Shown one piece after another: positions 59,245 to 64,000 of a stretch of DNA of 64,000 bases. Both the position numbers and the translations under genes were made by a program. The notes under the pieces were generated by a model, which was not told where the DNA came from, did not search any database, and saw only the letters and a program-made list of their open reading frames with translations. The DNA comes from Cephalopachus bancanus. Its lineage: Eukaryota; Chordata; Mammalia; Primates; Tarsiidae. The first letter of the stretch is position 1, and every line of letters begins with the position of its first letter. Location of the stretch: NCBI GenBank assembly GCA_027257055.1, contig JAPVLO010000382.1, positions 434,001 through 498,000 of the forward strand. The letters run 5' to 3'.

Positions 59245-59519
59245 ATTTTTTTTTTTTTGAGGTGGAGTGTCACTCTGTCACCCAGACTGGAGTGCAGTGG
59301 CACGCTCCCGGCCACTGCAGCTTCGACCGGCTTGGCTCCGGCAATTCTTCCGCCTCAGCCTTCCAAGTAGCCGGAACTACAGGTGCGTGCTACACTCTGG
59401 CTAATTTTTAAATTTATTGTAGAGACGAAATCTCACCAAGTTGCCCATGGGCTCAGGCAATCCACTTGCCTTGGCCTCCCAAAGTGCTGGGATTACAGGC
59501 TGAGCCACTGAGCCCCGCC
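59245..59519 (-). mobile_element. Strepsirrhine-type Alu, antisense
   Basis: Poly(T), GAGGTGGAGTGTCACTCTGTC to CTGAGCCACTGAGCCCCGCC, with the complement of TCTACAATAAATTTAAAAA. Confidence 0.92.
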
Positions 59520-59599
59520 AGAAATATCTTTATTTTTAATATTCAGAGGGAAGATACCTTCAGGTAGAGTATTTAACAGGCTCAGGTTAGAATCAGAAT

Positions 59600-59730
59600 A
59601 TTTTGGAATTACAAGGTTCCTCTTGCTCAAGGCTCAGAGTCTGTGGTTTTCCCAAGGTCACACACCTATTTAGGGGGTAGAACAGGGACTAGGAGCCAGG
59701 CCTTCTGAAGACCTCTCATTTCTGCAATCT
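59600..59730 (-). repeat. MIR fragment, antisense
   Basis: TTTTCCCAAGGTCACACACC, GGGGTAGAACAGGGACTAGG. Confidence 0.6.
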
Positions 59731-60261
59731 CTCTCTTGGCTTGCTTTCAAACCAACCACTGATGAAATTTGTGGGCCTTTCTTGGTCATGGTTAGAACTC
59801 TTTTCTGCAGAGATTACCTCCATAGCCCTGGCTTTCTGCTCCTTCCATATAACCCCTCTTGGTCGCAGGTCTCAGGGATGGTCATGTTGAGAATGATGAC
59901 TTATGATTGTAGACAGGAGGTGATTTTCAGCTTCGACTGTTGCCAACCACATCAGCCATGGCTGTCACCCTGCCTCCCTGCCTCCTCTGCCAATGCACGT
60001 TGGAAATCATTCAGATGGCCATGTTGCCTTCCCCTGAAATCAGCCCCCAAAGGATTTCCGAGCACTCAAGCCCCATCTGCTCCTCATTCCAGACCATGTC
60101 ATGCCACAATTACTCCCAATCCTGTCTCATTTGGCCAGGGAGTGCACACCTGACTGAGAAAAACTTCCCCAATGAGAGTCAGAAGTGTGTGCAGCTGTAC
60201 ACGGCAGTGGGAGAGGCGTTCTGGGACCTAGGTGACAGACTCAATCATGTTATGTGGATAG

Positions 60262-60475
60262 TCTCCAAGAGAGACAGTGTGGCAATCATAGGGCAGAAGT
60301 CAGAGGGCTCAGCTCAGCCACTTACTTGTTGTAAAAACTTTGACAGGCTGTTCAAATTCCCTGAGCCTTCATTTCCTCGCCTATACATTGAGCATAACAA
60401 TACCAATCTTGTAAAGTTCCAGTAAATACTAAATGATATAATGTCTATAACGCATTTAGCAGACACTCAATAACC
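60262..60475 (+). repeat. MIR, sense
   Basis: GCCACTTACTTGTTGTAAAAAC, AAATTCCCTGAGCCTTCATTTCC, AGCAGACACTCAATAACC. This explains the C-terminal part of a 161-codon open frame at 59940-60425. Confidence 0.7.
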
Positions 60476-60487
60476 TATTAACTTAAA

Positions 60488-60594
60488 GGAATATCTAGGA
60501 GGTACTAGGAATATCTAGGAGGTACTAGGAATATCTAGGAGGTATTAGGTATATCTAGGAGGTACTAGGAATATCTAGGAGGTACTAGGAGGTA
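60488..60594 (+). repeat. 20-bp minisatellite, about 5 copies
   Basis: Unit GGAATATCTAGGAGGTACTA at 60488, 60508, 60528, 60548 and 60568, with two or three substitutions in total, then a partial unit GGAGGTA. It abuts the L1 fragment. Confidence 0.97.
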
Positions 60595-61666
60595 TGATGG
60601 ACTCTAAATTCACCCAAGTTGCTGCAGAGGCCATCATTTTGTCTTTCTTTATGACTTTGTAATAGTCCATCATGTATATGTATCCTATTTTTTTTATCCA
60701 TTCCACTTTTGATGGGCAGCACAGTTGGTTCCATGTTTTGGCTATTTTGAATACTGCTGCAATAAAATGCTTGCACGGTATCTTTTTTGTAGGATGATTT
60801 AAGTCCCTGCGGGGGACTGCTGGGTCATGTGGAAGGTCAATTTTTAGATCTTTTAGAAATTGACACACTGTTTTCCCCAGAGGTTGTACTAGTTTACATT
60901 CCTAGTGTAGAAGTATTCCCTTTTCTCTGCATCCTCTCCAGCATCTGTTGTTTTTGAGTTATTAATAATGGCCATCCTGACTGGAGTTAGGAAGTATCTC
61001 ATTGTGGTTTTGATTTGCATTTTGTTGCTGATTAGTGAGGGTGAGCATTGTTTTCATGTATCTGTTGGCTGTTTTTATGTCTTCCTTTGAGAAGCATCTA
61101 TTCATATCGTTTGCCCACTTTTTAATAGGGCTGTTTGTTTTTTTCCTTTAGGCACATTTGAGTTCCTTATAAATCCTGGATGTTAGACTTTGGTTAGATA
61201 TACAGTTGGCAAATATTTTTTTCTCATTCTGTGTGCTGTCTTCCCACTCTCTTGATAGTTTCTTTTGCTTTACAAAAGCTTTTCAATTTGATGAGGTCCC
61301 ACTTGTCTATCTTATCTCTTATGTCATGGGCTTTTGGGGTTATGATCAGGAATCGGTTGCCATTTCTAGTGTCTATGAGGGTCTCTCCTTTGTTTTCTAA
61401 GATCCTTATTGTTTGAGGTTTTACATTTAGGTCTTTTATTTATTTAGAGTTGATTTTTGTGCATGGTGATAGGCAGGGGTCCTGCTTCATTCTTCAGCAC
61501 GTGGTCAGCCAATTTTCCTAGCACCATTTACTGAATGGGTTCTCCTCTTCCCAGTGGTTGTCGGTGAAGGCTTTGTTGAAGATGAGTTGGTTGAAAAATT
61601 GAGGTTTTGCTTCCAGCATCTCTATCCTGTCCCATTGATCTATATGCCTGTTCTTGTACCAACCAG
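60594..61666 (-). mobile_element. L1 LINE fragment, ORF2 3' end, minus strand
   Basis: Minus-strand codons 60868-60590 match the ORF2p C-terminus (FKIAKTWNQLCCPSKVEWIK and IHDGLLQSHK-type wording in another frame). Antisense L1 phrases continue to 61666 (CATTGATCTATATGCCTGTTC). The 5' end is truncated, no 3' UTR or poly(A) is visible, and frameshifts are present. Confidence 0.9.
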
Positions 61667-62658
61667 TAAATTATTCATAAAAAATTAAATTTTGTCATGA
61701 GGGTTATAATAACATTTAGGCTTTAACTTACATCTGTTTTTTTCCTCCCAAGTTAATACCCTTTGCTCCTCTGGTCGACTTGATATTTGCTGGTTCCCTA
61801 GGACTTAGAGAAGATGATAAATCCTCTTACTTCCATCATTGCTTCTTAGAGTGAAGGGAACTTGGAGTTCTCTGTCCCCATCTGCTTAGTCTGTCATGGA
61901 CTCTTGCTGAGCAAGCAGGACCAAGACAAAAGAAGTCAGCCCAACATGTGGAGTTTGAGTTACCATCACTTCATGAATCATACCACCAGAAGAAAATATC
62001 TCCCAAGAGACCACTGAGATACCGTATGAAGCAACATTCTGCTGAGGGCCTATGGTAAAAGTTAGCCTTGCTTTAACCTAGCTTATCTCTGCCTAACTAA
62101 CAAAACCACTCTGAACCTTAATCATTTGAACTTTCCCTTTTTCTCTGAGATCCCTTAGAACTCACTGGACCTTTCAAAGGGTAGATAATCCTAGAGAGAA
62201 GGCAACCTTAGATACTGTCTTAATCACTTTGAGAGTTCCATTCCCTGATATGATAACCTACTTATGTGACCTTGAGAACTAATATTTTCTTTGATGTTTG
62301 CCTTCCTTCCTGGAGGCAGAGCAAGAGAGATTAAAGACCTTGAGTTTTTCCTTGAGCCCTGTGGATTTGATCAACAATGACATCACGATAACTGGCAAAT
62401 TTGGTTATTTCTATCAGTGTCCTCAATGTAGCTGCAGCTTCCTGTTCAACACTGCCATATGGTTCATCTCTTGCTATTAGTTTCTTGTCTGAACTGTTGA
62501 CTTAGGAATGCAGACTCTCCACTATGGAGAGCAGGATGTCTACATCAGCACAAGAATTCTCAAGTAAACTTTGCCATAATTTAGAGAATACCTTTCATGC
62601 CTTCTACAGAAAAGAAATCAGGCTAAGGAAATAGTCAATAAAAAGAAATTTGAAGTAG
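61667..62658. other. Intergenic, no recognised element
   Basis: No gene or named repeat. Confidence 0.4.
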
Positions 62659-62955
62659 TTTTTTTTTTTTTTTGAGTTGGAGTGTCACTCTGTCGCCCAG
62701 GTTGGAGTGCAGTGGCACACTCAGGGTCACCTCAGCATCAACCTGCTGGGCTCCCGCGATCCTTCTGCCTCAGCCTTCCAAGTAGCTGGGAACTACAGAC
62801 ATGCACTACCACACCCGGTTAATTTTGAAACATTTATTGTAGAGATGAGGTCTCACTAAGTTGCCCAGGCTGCTCTTGAACCTGCAGGCTCAGGCAATCC
62901 ATTTGACTAGCCTCCCAAAGTGCTGGAATTACAGGCTGAGCCACCGAGCCCAGCT
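62659..62955 (-). mobile_element. Strepsirrhine-type Alu, antisense
   Basis: Poly(T), GAGTTGGAGTGTCACTCTGTC to TGAGCCACCGAGCCCAGC, with the complement of TCTACAATAAATGTTTCAAA. Confidence 0.93.
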
Positions 62956-64000
62956 GTTAAGCAGATTTTTAAGAGGAGCCTCTAGCTCCTCTAGGGAGCC
63001 TTTCTCTCAAGATTTGAATACCTGGAGGATATTTATGATAAAAACAAGCAGTCATTCTATCATGAAGACTCTTGAAAAATCCCCATCAGGATTCCAGAGA
63101 TGGGTATGAATGAATGGAATAAAAGCTGAGGCAGAGATTTCACTGTAGTATCAGAGGGCTAGCCCTTGAAGACTTCTAAAAGTCCCTGTCTTTGTTTGAC
63201 CATCTGGTATTAAATACCATAGGATATGCTAGGAATTGGTGAAGGACAGAGAAGGCTGTCTTTAGGAACATGGTTTACCTGTGGCTCTTGCAACACAAGT
63301 AGTTGTCTTCCACTTGTCCCCAGAGGGAGTTTCACATAGGAGAGTGGGCAACAGCTGTGGGTGGCACTGATGATATCCCACATCTACAAGAGCCCTCTCT
63401 TGTTCCCCTGTGCTCTATACTTCTCTTTAGAGGCATTAGATGGCTGTGTCTCCATTCTTTGCTCATCCACACCCTCAATTCCTTTGTTCTTTGTCTTGTT
63501 TTTTTCCCCTAAAGTGTATTCGTAAATATAGGTCCTTCCTTTAATATTTATTATCTCTTTACTTCTTCATCAGCTTTTTTATTTTCCAGTTCTCAGCCTT
63601 TTCTGGTTTCTCCCTCTCATCCTCATTCTCTAATCTGCTTTTTCCTCTCAACCTTTCCTTCTCCTCTGTATTCTACTCACCATATTTATTCTTTGTTCCC
63701 TGTCCCTGGCTATCGTCCTAATTTCTCCATCCAGTTGTCTTTTGTCTATACCCTTTTCTCTCTATCTCTTACTTCCCCACAAAGCAATCTCTGAGTGCAT
63801 TTTAAGACAGATTTTATCAGTGCTCTGATAGGAACGAGAACTTGACAGAAATATTTCACTGAGAAGCCCTTGCTTTGCATTAATCTTTAGGCACTGTGGT
63901 GGCTCACACTCTCCACTATGTCCCATGTTGTTATTCCCCAGGCATATACTTAGTGTTCCATTTCACTCCAGGATAAGATTGATTTTCCTAAGATTAATTA
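62956..64000. other. Intergenic, pyrimidine-rich in part
   Basis: 63535-63780 is T/C-rich but not a simple repeat. No gene or named element seen to the window end. Confidence 0.4.

Noticed and set aside
59940..60425. 161-codon open frame, the longest in the window
   Set aside because: Its second half lies in a sense MIR, there is no recognised domain, and composition is unlike a coding exon.

Overview
The window is nuclear DNA of a primate, most likely a strepsirrhine and, within that group, probably a lemur. One multi-exon gene is recognisable: EMP1 (epithelial membrane protein 1). Its exons encode a PMP22/EMP/claudin-type four-helix protein of 160 residues, with canonical splice sites. The species call rests on about 21 Alu elements. 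Nearly all of the younger ones share a diagnostic middle segment (TCTACAATAAATCAAAAA, or its complement) and a second-arm start of the form TAGTTCCAGCTACTTGGAAGG. I associate these with strepsirrhine Alus, not with human AluS or AluY. I saw no tRNA-Alu chimeric SINE of the galago/loris kind, which weakly favours a lemur. This is an inference from memory of the families.

Layout. Positions 1-6247 are 5' intron sequence of EMP1 with three Alu-family insertions and one candidate regulatory patch. Positions 6248-10026 hold the four coding exons; intron 2 carries two Alus and an unusual 117-bp local duplication. The 3' UTR runs from 10027 to roughly 12.1 kb. Everything from 12.2 kb to 64 kb looks intergenic. 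It contains a deleted mariner transposon (12734-13677), an MLT2-type solo LTR (14055-14582), a MER1-like hAT element (16797-17307), L2 and MIR relics, an MLT1-type LTR split by an Alu (29290-30155), and a decayed ERV-L provirus on the minus strand (39485-45704) inserted into an L2. Two further MLT2 LTR pieces lie at 48965-49290 and 49628-50008. A perfect-consensus candidate CTCF site is at 53132-53146. A 5'-truncated L1 (60594-61666) is abutted by a 20-bp minisatellite.

I found no prokaryote-like system, CRISPR array, structural RNA gene or second protein-coding gene. The most interesting signals are structural. (1) A GA-rich unit of about 155 bp occurs twice, 1.5 kb apart, and each copy appears to have its own target-site duplication, so it may be an unnamed short mobile element. 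(2) Two independent Alu-derived insertions begin at exactly the same internal nucleotide, which suggests a subfamily with a defined 5' end. (3) Several short templated patches were copied from neighbouring repeats: an LTR tail inside an Alu, a mariner scrap inside an LTR, a 128-bp inverted copy plus a tandem copy inside the ERV-L 3' LTR, and the intron 2 duplication. All identifications were made by reading; no database search was possible.
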